A DNA stretch of 64,000 nucleotides from an uncultured Shewanella sp. (GCF_947501225.1 NZ_CANMUW010000009.1:1-64000); one strand, 5' to 3'; positions 47,101 to 55,820 are shown, numbered from the stretch's first letter. The notes: generated by a model from the letters alone, not told the origin. Made by a program: numbers and translations.

Positions 47101-47154
47101 AGAAATATGAACTTCTATTTGATCAAAGTTGCCAATACTCATTATCTTATCTGA
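47101..47154 (+). pseudogene. Vestige of a second LuxR-type gene (C-terminus only)
   Basis: Reads RNMNFYLIKVANTHYLI and stop, against RNMAHLIKVANTNYLI and stop at the end of the intact gene (46928-46978). The DNA is also similar, including ATTATCTTATCTGA at both ends. Upstream of LDRNM no similarity continues, and the repeat array fills the space. It is best explained as the remains of a tandem luxR duplicate. Confidence 0.7.
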
Positions 47155-47281
47155 GTGACTCACTGACCCGGCCTCATCGATAGTCCGGGACTATGTTTAC
47201 CTCTAACTCTATGCCTTTTCTACTGTCTATGATTGGCAAAACCAGTGACAGAACTCTCACTTTATCGCTGCTGTAAAATTT

Positions 47282-47299
47282 ACTGTGAAAAGTCACAGT
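47282..47299 (+). promoter_or_regulatory. 18-bp palindrome upstream of the second B12 riboswitch
   Basis: ACTGTGAAAAGTCACAGT, identical to 34097-34114; the match extends a few bases on either side. A -10-like TAAAAT lies at about 47321-47326, giving the same activator-like spacing (centre near -42) within one base. Confidence 0.7.
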
Positions 47300-47332
47300 G
47301 ATGGAGAAAAGCGAATGACCTAAAATACTGTT

Positions 47333-47542
47333 ATTGAGGAGCCGAGAGGCTTATACCTTTGTCAAATAACAGGTTTTCACTCTGTGAAGCGTGTTTTTTT
47401 GATTACATTGGTATTAGGGGAACCGGATGAAATTTTCGGACTGTACCCGCAACTGTAACTGAGAAGCGAACTACATATCCACTGGCTCAGGCCGGGAAGG
47501 CGTAGTAAGCGTTGATCCAGGAGTCAGGAAACCCACCTCAAT
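47333..47542 (+). ncRNA. Cobalamin (B12) riboswitch of the metal transporter operon
   Basis: GGGGAACCGGATG, CGGACTGTACCCGCAACTG and the B12 box GTCAGGAAACCCACC (47523-47537) are in order. P1 is ATTGAGG (47333-47339) with CCTCAAT (47536-47542). It is about 55 bases longer than the first riboswitch because of an enlarged arm between P1 and the GGGGAACC motif. It should lower transporter expression when B12 is plentiful, which argues for cobalt as the substrate. Confidence 0.95.
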
Positions 47543-47549
47543 GACAACA

Positions 47550-47619
47550 CTGGAATCTGGGCGGGATCACTCAGTCAGCAGTCAATATTCACTTCATGAA
47601 TGTTCACGTCAGATTTCAG
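47550..47619 (+). promoter_or_regulatory. Expression platform of the second riboswitch
   Basis: CTGGAATCTG (47550-47559) pairs with CAGATTTCAG (47610-47619) with one G-U pair. GGGCGGG follows the first arm and can compete for the B12 box, as in the first leader. The second arm is followed by a T-rich stretch. The layout copies 34310-34377. Confidence 0.5.
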
Positions 47620-47652
47620 ATCGGTTTTCGATTAACGCTATGGTTATCTTTA

Positions 47653-48423
47653 ATGAAATCAACCTTATCTGTGAGCGCTATTATTACCGCCCTTTGGCTC
47701 ATTTCGAGTGATGTCTGTGCACATTTCCTCGCTTTTTTCCCTGAAAAACAAGTTATCGATGCCGGTGACTCACGTAAGCTTCATTTTCCCATCCATTTTA
47801 CCCACCCCTCAACTCAGGGACCCTTGATGTCTATCGAGAGACCCGTATCCGCGGGTTATATGGTTAATGGGACTCGTGTGGATCTCACCGAGGAACTCAA
47901 ACCCGTCAGCCGAGATGGCAAAAGCAGCTGGCAATTGAGTATGGCGCTGCGCAGACCGGGGACATATACCTTCTTTACTCATCAGGCGCCCTATCTGGAT
48001 CCCACTGAGGATGTGGTTATCACCCAATATGCCAAAGTCATCGTCGATGCCTTTGCCGCAATGGGTGAGTGGCAGCACACCTTAGGTAACCCGGTGGAGA
48101 TCATTCCACTCACTCGCCCCTTCGCTCTGTGGACCAATAGTCTGTTTACGGGGCGGGTGTTGAGTGACGGCAGACCCGCTGCAAATGTGTCGGTAGAGAT
48201 AGAATATTACAACGATACAGGCGTGAAAATACCGTCCGATGCATGGGCATCGCAAGAGGTTCGTACCAACGGTATGGGAGAATTCTCGGTTAGCTTACCT
48301 TTTGAGGGATGGTGGGGGATCGCCGCACTGGTGGCCGATGATAAACCGATCACAGTGCAAGGTAAAAAGTATGAACATGAGCAGGCCGGTGTTATTTGGT
48401 TACAAGTTCAGGATATGAAGTAG
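47653..48423 (+). CDS. nikK: DUF4198 periplasmic protein, NikK-type transporter component
   Basis: A 256-residue secreted protein: a signal peptide (MKSTLSVSAIITALWLISS, cleavage after VCA) and a beta-rich DUF4198 domain. DUF4198 proteins accompany ECF nickel/cobalt transporters and are named NikK there; the mature protein starts with His, a possible metal ligand. I choose ATG 47653, right at the signal peptide and after the expression platform; an in-frame ATG at 47596 lies inside the platform loop. First gene after the riboswitch, 9 bases before cbiM. Confidence 0.75.
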   Translation: MKSTLSVSAIITALWLISSDVCAHFLAFFPEKQVIDAGDSRKLHFPIHFTHPSTQGPLMSIERPVSAGYMVNGTRVDLTEELKPVSRDGKSSWQLSMALRRPGTYTFFTHQAPYLDPTEDVVITQYAKVIVDAFAAMGEWQHTLGNPVEIIPLTRPFALWTNSLFTGRVLSDGRPAANVSVEIEYYNDTGVKIPSDAWASQEVRTNGMGEFSVSLPFEGWWGIAALVADDKPITVQGKKYEHEQAGVIWLQVQDMK

Positions 48424-48432
48424 GGAAAGAAT

Positions 48433-49038
48433 ATGCATATAGCCGATGGAGTATTAGCCACCCCGGTATTAATCACCGGAATAGTCATAACTTTAGCCGG
48501 GACCACACTAGGTTTAAAAAAGCTCGATGATGACAAAATAGCTTTTGCAGCCGTGCTATCGGCTTGCTTTTTTGTGGCATCGCTCATCCATGTACCGCTA
48601 GGGCCATCGAGTGTGCATCTGATTTTCAATGGATTAATTGGACTTCTATTAGGTTGGCTGGCATTTCCTGTCATGCTGATCGCCTTGCTGTTACAGGCGA
48701 TGTTCTTTGGGTTTGGTGGTGTTGTTGTACTGGGAGTCAACTGTTTGAATATCGCCCTGCCGGCGGTAATGGTTGGCGCGCTGTTAAGGCCATTGAGAGC
48801 CAGGATCCCGGTACAGTTACTGGGATTTCTTGCCGGTAGTATCGCGGTCTTATTGACGGGCTTAATGGTGTCGCTATCGCTATACCTCTCGGGAGATGCC
48901 TTTAGTACAACTGCAAGTCTTGTATTTTGGGGCAATCTGCCGCTCTCAATATTGGAAGGAGTGATATCAGGTTTCATTATCGTACTCATTACTCAGCTTA
49001 GGCCTGAAATTCTTCAGGGAGTCCTCTCCGATGTATAA
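48433..49038 (+). CDS. cbiM: ECF transporter substrate-binding membrane component CbiM/NikM
   Basis: A 201-residue polytopic protein that begins MHIADGV. In this family the free N-terminal Met-His is threaded into the protein to bind Co2+ or Ni2+. The IHVPLGPSSVHLIFNGLIG segment supplies further His ligands. CbiN is absent; its place is taken by NikK- and NikL-like proteins. It overlaps the next gene by eight bases. Confidence 0.92.
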   Translation: MHIADGVLATPVLITGIVITLAGTTLGLKKLDDDKIAFAAVLSACFFVASLIHVPLGPSSVHLIFNGLIGLLLGWLAFPVMLIALLLQAMFFGFGGVVVLGVNCLNIALPAVMVGALLRPLRARIPVQLLGFLAGSIAVLLTGLMVSLSLYLSGDAFSTTASLVFWGNLPLSILEGVISGFIIVLITQLRPEILQGVLSDV

Positions 49039-49591
49039 ATATATATATATTTCTCTATTGTTATTTTTTTGTCTGAGCAGTACGGTGCAGGCTCACCGAA
49101 CTAAGGTTTTTGCCTGGGTTGAAGGCACGGCAGTTGTTGGTGAAGTCTATTTTGGAGGAGGGGAGTCCGCCAATGGTTCTAAGGTTGAGTTGGTGAAGGG
49201 TAAACAGCTTGTAGCTACTGCATATGCCGATGAGAGTGGAGTGTTTAGATTCGAGGAGATAACCGGTGCTGATTACCGGATTAAAGCCGATGCCGGGCAG
49301 GGGCATGTGGCGACATTTGATATCAGTGCCGATGAGTTTTCCCGGATAAACGGATCACCAGACGAGCCATCAGCTACACAAGCGCTAGCATTCAAATCCT
49401 CAGAACCATACAAGGCATCTCGAAACTGTGAAGTGATAATTGAGGCCGCCTTGGTTAAAGCTATTCAGCCTCTTCGTAATCAGTTGGATCGATATGAAGA
49501 GAATATACGCTGGCACGATATCTTAGGAGGGATCGGATATATCATGGGACTGTTCGGACTCTGGTCGTTGATGAGAGCCAGACGCAGATGA
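49031..49591 (+). CDS. nikL: NikL-type transporter accessory protein
   Basis: A 186-residue protein with a signal peptide (cleaved after VQA, leaving an N-terminal His), a carboxypeptidase-regulatory-like beta domain (EVYFGGGESANGSKVEL, GVFRFEEI) and a C-terminal membrane helix (about 160-180) ending RARRR. This is the build of NikL proteins that replace CbiN/NikN in some Ni/Co ECF transporters. It overlaps cbiM by eight and cbiQ by four bases. Confidence 0.78.
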   Translation: MYKYIYISLLLFFCLSSTVQAHRTKVFAWVEGTAVVGEVYFGGGESANGSKVELVKGKQLVATAYADESGVFRFEEITGADYRIKADAGQGHVATFDISADEFSRINGSPDEPSATQALAFKSSEPYKASRNCEVIIEAALVKAIQPLRNQLDRYEENIRWHDILGGIGYIMGLFGLWSLMRARRR

Positions 49592-50349
49592 TTGACTCCC
49601 TCCTTGCAACGAAAACGTGTCGTATTAACTCTATACCTATCCCGCCAAAGCTCAGGCTTGTGCTGATAGCATCTCTGGCATTGGCTACTGTGCTGACCAC
49701 AAACTGGTTAACCTTAGGCTTATTCATGGTATTGGTGCTTTACCTGTGGCAGCAAAGTAACTTAACTGCGGAGCAAACTGTTAATCGCCTGTTGGCAATG
49801 GACTGCCTTGTTGTATTCACCGTTATTTTGCTCCCATTTAGCGTACCCGGTGAGTCTCTGTTTAATATCTTCAGTTTTTCAGTCTCTAAGTCGGGAACTG
49901 TGATGGCTCTGATGATCATTTTAAAAGCTAATATTGTGATGTTAACCGTTATGGTATTGAGCGATGGAATCGATCCATTTACTCTGGGCAGGGCTTTGGT
50001 GGAATTGGGTGTGTCGAGACGTTTTGCCCTCCTGTTGCAGTTTACCGTTCGATATATCGGGCTGTTGGATCTGGAGTTTAATCGATTACGTCAATCGATG
50101 AAGGTACGTGGTTTTAAGGGCGGAAATAATATGCATACCTGGCGTTCATATGGATATATGTTTGGTATCTTGTTGGTACGCTCATTTGACCGAGCGGAAA
50201 GAGTAACACAGGCGATGAAGTGCAGAGGGTTTAGGGGGCACTTCTTCTCTCATGAGCGGGTGCAGGTGTCAAAACGTGAGTATGCACATTTTCTCTTTTA
50301 TCTTTCGCTAACCGGTTTAATTTTTTCAAGCTCATTTATCACAATCTAA
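49588..50349 (+). CDS. cbiQ: ECF transporter transmembrane protein CbiQ
   Basis: A 253-residue membrane protein of the CbiQ/EcfT family. About five membrane segments, and the two cytoplasmic coupling motifs: SMKVRGF and AMKCRGFRG, matching the family's A-R-G pattern. It links CbiM to the ATPase. It is 35 bases upstream of cbiO. Confidence 0.92.
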   Translation: MIDSLLATKTCRINSIPIPPKLRLVLIASLALATVLTTNWLTLGLFMVLVLYLWQQSNLTAEQTVNRLLAMDCLVVFTVILLPFSVPGESLFNIFSFSVSKSGTVMALMIILKANIVMLTVMVLSDGIDPFTLGRALVELGVSRRFALLLQFTVRYIGLLDLEFNRLRQSMKVRGFKGGNNMHTWRSYGYMFGILLVRSFDRAERVTQAMKCRGFRGHFFSHERVQVSKREYAHFLFYLSLTGLIFSSSFITI

Positions 50350-50383
50350 TTATTCAGATTTCGCTACTCTATATTAGGTCACT

Positions 50384-51061
50384 ATGTCATCTTCAATACC
50401 AATTTTACCACCCATGATAGCGCTTAAGGGAGTCAGCTTTCGGCATGCAGAAGCGAGTGTAACTGCTAACGAGTTGGATTTTGAGCTCTATGAGGGAGAA
50501 AGCGTCTCTATATCCGGGGTTAACGGCAGCGGAAAAAGCACCTTACTCTCACTCATCATGGGGCTTAAAACTGTGAGCTCAGGAGAGGTTTGCCTGTTTG
50601 GTCAGAGCTGTCAAACAGAAGCCGACTTTTCGCGCTTCAGAACCCGTATCGGCTTAGTATTCCAGGATCCTGACGATCAGCTTTTTTGTCCGACAGTAAT
50701 TGAAGATGTCTGTTTTGGACCTCTAAATCAGGGCTTGACTCGTATTGAGGCCTTAACAATAGCAAGAGGGGTGCTTAAACAGTTAAATATTAACAGCCTG
50801 GAGAACCGAATCACTTATCAGCTATCCGGCGGTCAAAAGAGGCTTGTTGCGTTAGCTTGTGTGTTGGCGATGAGGCCGGAGATCTTGTTGTTAGACGAGC
50901 CAACCAACGACCTGGACCCGACAAATACACAGCAGCTGATAGCTGTTTTAAAGGAGCTGTCACTGCCTATGATCTTAATATGTCATGATGCCGATGTTCG
51001 TGCTGAGCTCGCAGATAAAGAGTACCGGCTTGAGATGGGAGAGATAATAGCTCTGCCTTAG
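50384..51061 (+). CDS. cbiO: ECF transporter ATPase CbiO
   Basis: A 225-residue ABC ATPase: Walker A GVNGSGKST, Q-loop VFQDPDDQLFCPTV (the DPDDQ form is typical of ECF ATPases), signature LSGGQ, Walker B ILLLDEPTNDLDP and the switch His in ICHDAD. Shorter than CbiO of enteric bacteria (about 270), lacking the C-terminal extension. It powers cobalt uptake with cbiMQ and the NikK/L-like proteins. Confidence 0.93.
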   Translation: MSSSIPILPPMIALKGVSFRHAEASVTANELDFELYEGESVSISGVNGSGKSTLLSLIMGLKTVSSGEVCLFGQSCQTEADFSRFRTRIGLVFQDPDDQLFCPTVIEDVCFGPLNQGLTRIEALTIARGVLKQLNINSLENRITYQLSGGQKRLVALACVLAMRPEILLLDEPTNDLDPTNTQQLIAVLKELSLPMILICHDADVRAELADKEYRLEMGEIIALP

Positions 51062-51269
51062 CTTTATGTGATCTCAAATTAACATAACCCTGCCAAAAGT
51101 GTTAAAATATCTAACATTCATATCCAACATATCACTATTAAATTTATCTAAAATCAATATTCTATAGGGCTAAACTCCTGAGATAACTTTTGAAACGATA
51201 GTATTATGCTGGTCATTTATAAACAGCCGTTCAAATTAACAGCTGGATCTACGCAGATATGAGGGGCTT

Positions 51270-52172
51270 ATGAAGAAAGAGATAGTTAATGTGGAGTTCG
51301 TTAACTGTTTTAGCCAGGGAGAGTTTGTTGTCACGACGATAGCTGACTTCTTTGCAAAAGAGTCAGAATATAATGTGCATCCTTATACTCCTCACAGGCT
51401 CACCTTTTTCGCTATTGTATTTTTTACCTCGGGTAAAGGCATTCACAGTATTGATTTCACCGATTTTGAGTATGAAGGTGCCTCTCTTTTTTTTATCTGT
51501 AAGGGGCAGTTACATGCTTTTGAAAAAAATGAAGATGCTCAGGGCTATGTCATCTATTTTACCGAAGAGTTTATTAACAAAAATGTCAAAGGGTTAAGCG
51601 ATAAACTCTACTATAAAATGTTTAACTATGCTCTGAACTCCCCCCAGTTACCAATATCAGAAGAGGACAATGCCAGAAAGGATGCTATCTCACTCTTCGA
51701 TATCATGTACCATGAATACAGTCGACCGGATGACATATGTCAGGAGGAGATCATTCGTGGTTTGCTGGGGGTGCTATTGAGTTTTGTAGAGCGAATACAG
51801 ACAAAGAATAACGTGTTTTTGAGTGACCACCAGGCCCATGGGTTATTCTTGAATCTTCAAAAGATGATTGAGGATAAAATATTTGAATCGCGCATGTCTA
51901 ATTATTATTGTGAACAATTAAATGTTAGCTATAAAAAATTAAATTCAGTCTGTAAAGAGTTTACCGGTATGACGGTAAGACAGTTTATCGACGCGCGTTT
52001 AGTGTTGGAAATTAAAAGATTTCTAGCTCACTGTGACTTTAGTATTAAAGAGATCTGCTACAAGACAGGTTTCGATGAGCCAACAAATATGACAAAGTTT
52101 TTTAAGTCCCAGACAGGTTTGTCACCTAAAGAGTTCAGGCAAACTATTGCTAAAGAGAATAAAAAAGCTTGA
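51270..52172 (+). CDS. AraC-family regulator (left flank of the dehalogenase region)
   Basis: A 300-residue regulator with an N-terminal cupin-like sensor (about 1-150) and C-terminal AraC helix-turn-helix pair (about 205-295; CDFSIKEICYKTGFDEPTNMTKFFKSQTGLSPKEFR). It is paralogous to the AraC gene at 61635-62510, with FxEPTNxTKFFK in both. The pair bracket the dehalogenase genes, suggesting a role in halogenated-substrate sensing; that is inference. Confidence 0.85.
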   Translation: MKKEIVNVEFVNCFSQGEFVVTTIADFFAKESEYNVHPYTPHRLTFFAIVFFTSGKGIHSIDFTDFEYEGASLFFICKGQLHAFEKNEDAQGYVIYFTEEFINKNVKGLSDKLYYKMFNYALNSPQLPISEEDNARKDAISLFDIMYHEYSRPDDICQEEIIRGLLGVLLSFVERIQTKNNVFLSDHQAHGLFLNLQKMIEDKIFESRMSNYYCEQLNVSYKKLNSVCKEFTGMTVRQFIDARLVLEIKRFLAHCDFSIKEICYKTGFDEPTNMTKFFKSQTGLSPKEFRQTIAKENKKA

Positions 52173-52246
52173 GTGTTTACCTTTAAAGTTAACCCAGAAC
52201 CGATTGCTGTAGGCCTGATTTAAAACATCTTGTTCAGAGTTGGAAT

Positions 52247-52269
52247 AGGCAGCGCTAGTGGCGCTGCCT
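52247..52269. terminator. Hairpin between convergent genes
   Basis: AGGCAGCGC and GCGCTGCCT form a perfect 9-bp GC-rich stem with a five-base loop, between the AraC gene and the convergent outer-membrane gene. No T tract is present on either side. Confidence 0.55.
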
Positions 52270-52285
52270 TAGATGTAGGAGGAGT

Positions 52286-53215
52286 TTAGAAAGACTTTGT
52301 CAGAGTAAATACCACTGACGAACCTTCAGTCATATTTTTTGCACCAAACTCGTTGGTGTATCGCAGATTACCCTGAAGTAGCCAAGGTAGATAGAGCACG
52401 TTTAATTCACCACCGATGCCGTATCCCTCTTTTCTTTCACTGGCCAGAGTGCCAGGTCCATCCTGACTGTCATCACTGATCTGCCATGTGGCACAGTAAC
52501 TGATCCCCGGACGGATGAGCCAGGTATTGTCGAGCATAAACTGTTTGCCGATGCCGCCTTCAATAGTAAACTCAGAACCAGGTCTGACATCGGTCTCGTC
52601 CTGCTCTCCATTTATAATAGTGCGGGTTAGGGCACTGACTGACCATGACTTGTCTGAGTCAAGATAGTAGGTACCACCCAGCGTCATCATTCCTGACCAG
52701 TATCCCTTACCCGGCGAAGATGCATCTGTCGAGTCATAATCTCCGGTAGGTGCGATCACGGCCAGCCCAAGAGCCGCTTCGTAATTTTCACGATACCAAA
52801 ACAGGGCAAGCGGTTCTAAAACAATATCGCCGGCAGAGAATGAGCTGGAGTCATTGACACCGAATTGAGATATGGAGATATCAGTATCTACCATTGGAAG
52901 CAGAACATTGTAGGCCCAGTTGGCACCAAAAATCTTTTTCTCTGTAACATGTACCAGCCTGTGAACCTGAGAGAAAACATCCAGGTTAACGTCTAAACCA
53001 GAGTTATCACCTTGATTATCATTGATAGTATCGGCATTGTACCAGGTGTTATACATGCGATAGTGGATACCCGGTGGTGGTGGAGTACCTGCAACGACCC
53101 CCTCACCGCCCATAGGGTAGTGTGAACCTGATGTTGCTGCAATAACTGAACCTGAACTTAAAATTAGACCGGTGATGCCTGCAAGAGATAATAGTTTAGT
53201 TTTTAATGTGCTCAA
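52286..53215 (-). CDS. Outer-membrane protein of the phenol-degradation MetA family
   Basis: A 309-residue protein with a signal peptide (cleaved after VIA) and the family entry motif HYPMGGEGVVAGTPPPPG, followed by alternating beta strands and a terminal Phe, as in outer-membrane barrels. Members occur in aromatic-degradation loci and are thought to help hydrophobic compounds across the outer membrane. Next to dehalogenase genes it may admit chlorinated substrates, but that is inference. Confidence 0.8.
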   Translation of the reverse strand: MSTLKTKLLSLAGITGLILSSGSVIAATSGSHYPMGGEGVVAGTPPPPGIHYRMYNTWYNADTINDNQGDNSGLDVNLDVFSQVHRLVHVTEKKIFGANWAYNVLLPMVDTDISISQFGVNDSSSFSAGDIVLEPLALFWYRENYEAALGLAVIAPTGDYDSTDASSPGKGYWSGMMTLGGTYYLDSDKSWSVSALTRTIINGEQDETDVRPGSEFTIEGGIGKQFMLDNTWLIRPGISYCATWQISDDSQDGPGTLASERKEGYGIGGELNVLYLPWLLQGNLRYTNEFGAKNMTEGSSVVFTLTKSF

Positions 53216-53981
53216 TTTTAATCTCCATTACTTTTGTTTGATTTATTAATTTTTGACAATACGAATCCATCACACAATCGTTAAAAGTGTGTGGGTAATA
53301 TTGGTGGTGTAAACTTAATTGTAAAATATAGTTTGTTGATATTTCTGGTTGAGTGAGCCTGCAATATAGATGTTTTGTTAATTTGAGATTACGATACGCC
53401 CATATATTTGCGTCGTCAATTAACCAAAGGTTAATATAATGCCATTACTTTGGTTTGATAGGTCCGACAGTTAAGTTTGCGGAATGGAATTATTGTTGAT
53501 GTTGGTCATTTTTGTTGAGTGGTGTCACGTTGTTTGTATTGTTGAGAACTTGGGGTTTAATTATTTTTATTTGTTATTCCGCTTTATGGAAAACTCATTT
53601 CCATAAAATGTAATTTTGTTCTTTGAGTGTATTTTGAAATTTGTGAGGGTAATCTTGTGATTAATCATTTTACTTTAGGTTTAACCTTTTAATTGGCGGG
53701 TGTATATTTGGCGCGGTTATACATTGAAGCCTGCTAGCGCATACATACAATAACTAAGCAGTAGGTATTGTTAATGGTGATAAAATGAAAAAAGATTATT
53801 TCAGGTAAAGGTGTAGATACGTAGAGTTGAATTGAATTTTATTTAAGTGGGTGGAAACCGTCATCAACTGAGCATTTAATCGATTGGATGAGGCAAACTA
53901 TATAGTTTGATTGAACAGGTTAGGCTCTAAGGTAATGACCATAGAGCCCACTTGTATATAATAGTAACTGGAATTAGTTGC
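53216..53981. other. 766-bp AT-rich intergenic region
   Basis: No supported ORF or RNA. The promoter of the minus-strand outer-membrane gene must lie near 53216-53300. TGTGA-N4-TCA at 53656-53667 loosely resembles the palindromes at 34097 and 47282 but keeps only one good half. GGCTCTA/TAGAGCC near 53923-53950 may form a weak hairpin at the end of the rdhB mRNA. Confidence 0.4.
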
Positions 53982-54257
53982 TTATTTACTGGATGGCTGA
54001 ATAAATTTTCTCCAGGTATAGAGCGCCAATATTATTGCCGGAAGGCCAAAGTTAAGCAGCCCCATAGCACCCGATTGAGGTTCACCTTCGGCAAAGGAAC
54101 CCCATGACCAGCCTATACAGATCCAGGCAAATGCAAAGGTAAAGAATAAACCTGAATTCGCCTTCCAGTTTAATTTATAGCGACCTTGAAGGTACAGATA
54201 ACCCCAAATTGCGCCGGTAGTCATCATGCCTAACAGATACCACATTAATCCCATCAT
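53982..54257 (-). CDS. rdhB: Reductive dehalogenase membrane anchor, RdhB type
   Basis: A 91-residue integral membrane protein with three hydrophobic segments (about 2-22, 35-53, 64-83), the size and topology of RdhB/PceB anchors. RdhB holds the twin-arginine-exported RdhA on the periplasmic side of the inner membrane. GAGGAG precedes the ATG, which is 12 bases after the rdhA stop. RdhB sequences vary widely, so the call rests on context and topology. Confidence 0.82.
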   Translation of the reverse strand: MMGLMWYLLGMMTTGAIWGYLYLQGRYKLNWKANSGLFFTFAFAWICIGWSWGSFAEGEPQSGAMGLLNFGLPAIILALYTWRKFIQPSSK

Positions 54258-54269
54258 AGGTTATCTCCT

Positions 54270-55694
54270 CTAAGTAAAGTCGCCACTAAAACCACTACGC
54301 CAGAATTTTTCAACGGCTTTTTCATCGTTGGTATTACCATAACCAAACAGAATATCGGCTTGTTTCATCATGCTGTGAACCGGGCCGGCGGTGAAGGTAT
54401 TTGAGGCATCGATGAGTCTATGGTGCCAGAAATCGGGTTTATTCCATGGACAAGATGCGATACACGCGCCGCAGTCACCACCATTTTCACACCAGAACTT
54501 GAAACACTTCTTGGAGTCGTTATGGAACTTCCGCATGCCAGCCTGACCTTGCCAGTTATAATCCGGGTCATCATGTCCGTCGAATGTTGAACTCATCGAT
54601 GGTTTATCATCCATGCTGATCGCATTTCCGGGGCATGACTCTGCACATCTCTTACAATTTTCACAGAAGGATAAGATGCCGAAATCTCTCGGTTTGTCGT
54701 AGGCAGCATCATCGAGTTCGAGATTTGTATAAACTTTAGATATGCGTACTCTCGGCCCCAGGTTCGGAGCGATAAGCGCACCGTTACGGGCACCTTCACC
54801 TAATCCGGCCGCGATAGCGTAAGAGACCGAACTACCGAGATCGTTACCCGAACCGACAGCCATATACCCCAGCTCTCTTAAGAACTTAGCCATACCGCCA
54901 CCCTGAATCGTATTATGGGTGTAACCCATAGCTGCAGTGGCGGATGCTGGGATCATAGGCGCCGTTGCCATCGCATCGTAATCCATATCGGTTAGCATAA
55001 CGATGACGCTCTTAGGTTCGAATGGAAAATCCTCCTCCCAGGTCAGGGTCTTCTCTTGTGTGATGTCATAGAGGGGATCATAGTCCCAACGTTTGTCGCG
55101 TCTACATATACCGACTCTCACGGCACCAAATGTCTTTGCTGCCGTCCTTATCGCACTTAAAATTTCAACAGAATCTTTGAAGGGGTACTTCTCTTTCGCA
55201 ACCTCTGATTGATCCCAGCCAAATGTTCCCTGATTAGGTACACCCATAGACTCCAGCGGCGCTAAGATGTTCATTCCGTGCCAGCACGCTTGTTCTAAAG
55301 CATAGTCGAGCTGGGTATAGCCTACTTTATCGTTATCAGCTCGTTTATGGGCCGTTGCGAATTGATAGATACCTTTCTGGAAGTTGAACGAGTTTTCGCC
55401 GGTTTTAACCGGCCCTTCAGAATCATTGCTCAGGCTTAAGTTACGTTCGGGGTACTTTTCGCCTAGCGCTTTACTGCCGGCAAACGTCAGTAAGACGTCA
55501 CGTTGATCTTTTCGTTTAAATGATGGCGAAATCTCAATGGGATAACCATCTTGTTCGACGCCTTCCACTCTGTGTTTTATCCAGCTTCCGGCGCCGGCAA
55601 CGGCACTTACACCCGCTATGGTTCCGGCGCTTAATTTAAGTAACTGTCGCCTGTGCTGATCTATGATCTGTTCATCTTTTTCTTGTTCTTTCAT
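54270..55694 (-). CDS. rdhA: Reductive dehalogenase catalytic subunit (first copy)
   Basis: A 474-residue corrinoid/Fe-S enzyme that removes halogen from organohalides. It has a Tat signal (HRRQLLKLSAG, Arg pair near residue 15), a corrinoid-binding core, the first [4Fe-4S] motif CENCKRCAESCP (Cys about 344, 347, 350, 354) and the second motif CENGGDCGACIASCP (Cys about 402, 408, 411, 415; an extra Cys at about 397). I take ATG 55694 with AAGGGTG upstream; a GTG at 55700 would add two residues. It is paired with rdhB and lies downstream of a LysR gene. The natural substrate is unknown. Confidence 0.92.
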   Translation of the reverse strand: MKEQEKDEQIIDQHRRQLLKLSAGTIAGVSAVAGAGSWIKHRVEGVEQDGYPIEISPSFKRKDQRDVLLTFAGSKALGEKYPERNLSLSNDSEGPVKTGENSFNFQKGIYQFATAHKRADNDKVGYTQLDYALEQACWHGMNILAPLESMGVPNQGTFGWDQSEVAKEKYPFKDSVEILSAIRTAAKTFGAVRVGICRRDKRWDYDPLYDITQEKTLTWEEDFPFEPKSVIVMLTDMDYDAMATAPMIPASATAAMGYTHNTIQGGGMAKFLRELGYMAVGSGNDLGSSVSYAIAAGLGEGARNGALIAPNLGPRVRISKVYTNLELDDAAYDKPRDFGILSFCENCKRCAESCPGNAISMDDKPSMSSTFDGHDDPDYNWQGQAGMRKFHNDSKKCFKFWCENGGDCGACIASCPWNKPDFWHHRLIDASNTFTAGPVHSMMKQADILFGYGNTNDEKAVEKFWRSGFSGDFT

Positions 55695-55720
55695 CTTCAC
55701 CCTTTATGTATCAATTTAGA

Positions 55721-55747
55721 ATTTAAGTTGACATCTTGATCTTAAAT
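55721..55747 (-). promoter_or_regulatory. Inverted repeat upstream of the first rdhA
   Basis: ATTTAAG and CTTAAAT flank 13 bases, 27-53 bases before the rdhA start. The spacing resembles a LysR-type operator, and the LysR gene is just upstream on the same strand, but the AT-rich arms make chance possible. Confidence 0.4.
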
Positions 55748-55820
55748 CTAATACCTAAAAGGGGGTATTTGTTTGTTTGGAAAAAAGTATTCTACTTTTT
55801 GCAATAGTATAAACGGAGGG

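Noticed and set aside
46966..47163. Minus-strand ORF with repeated SETIRNYQKL units
   Set aside because: It is the translation of the 10-bp array, has no ribosome site and overlaps the luxR vestige.
53656..53669. Third copy of the riboswitch-associated palindrome
   Set aside because: Only one half-site matches, and it lies in AT-rich intergenic DNA with no nearby promoter of matching orientation.
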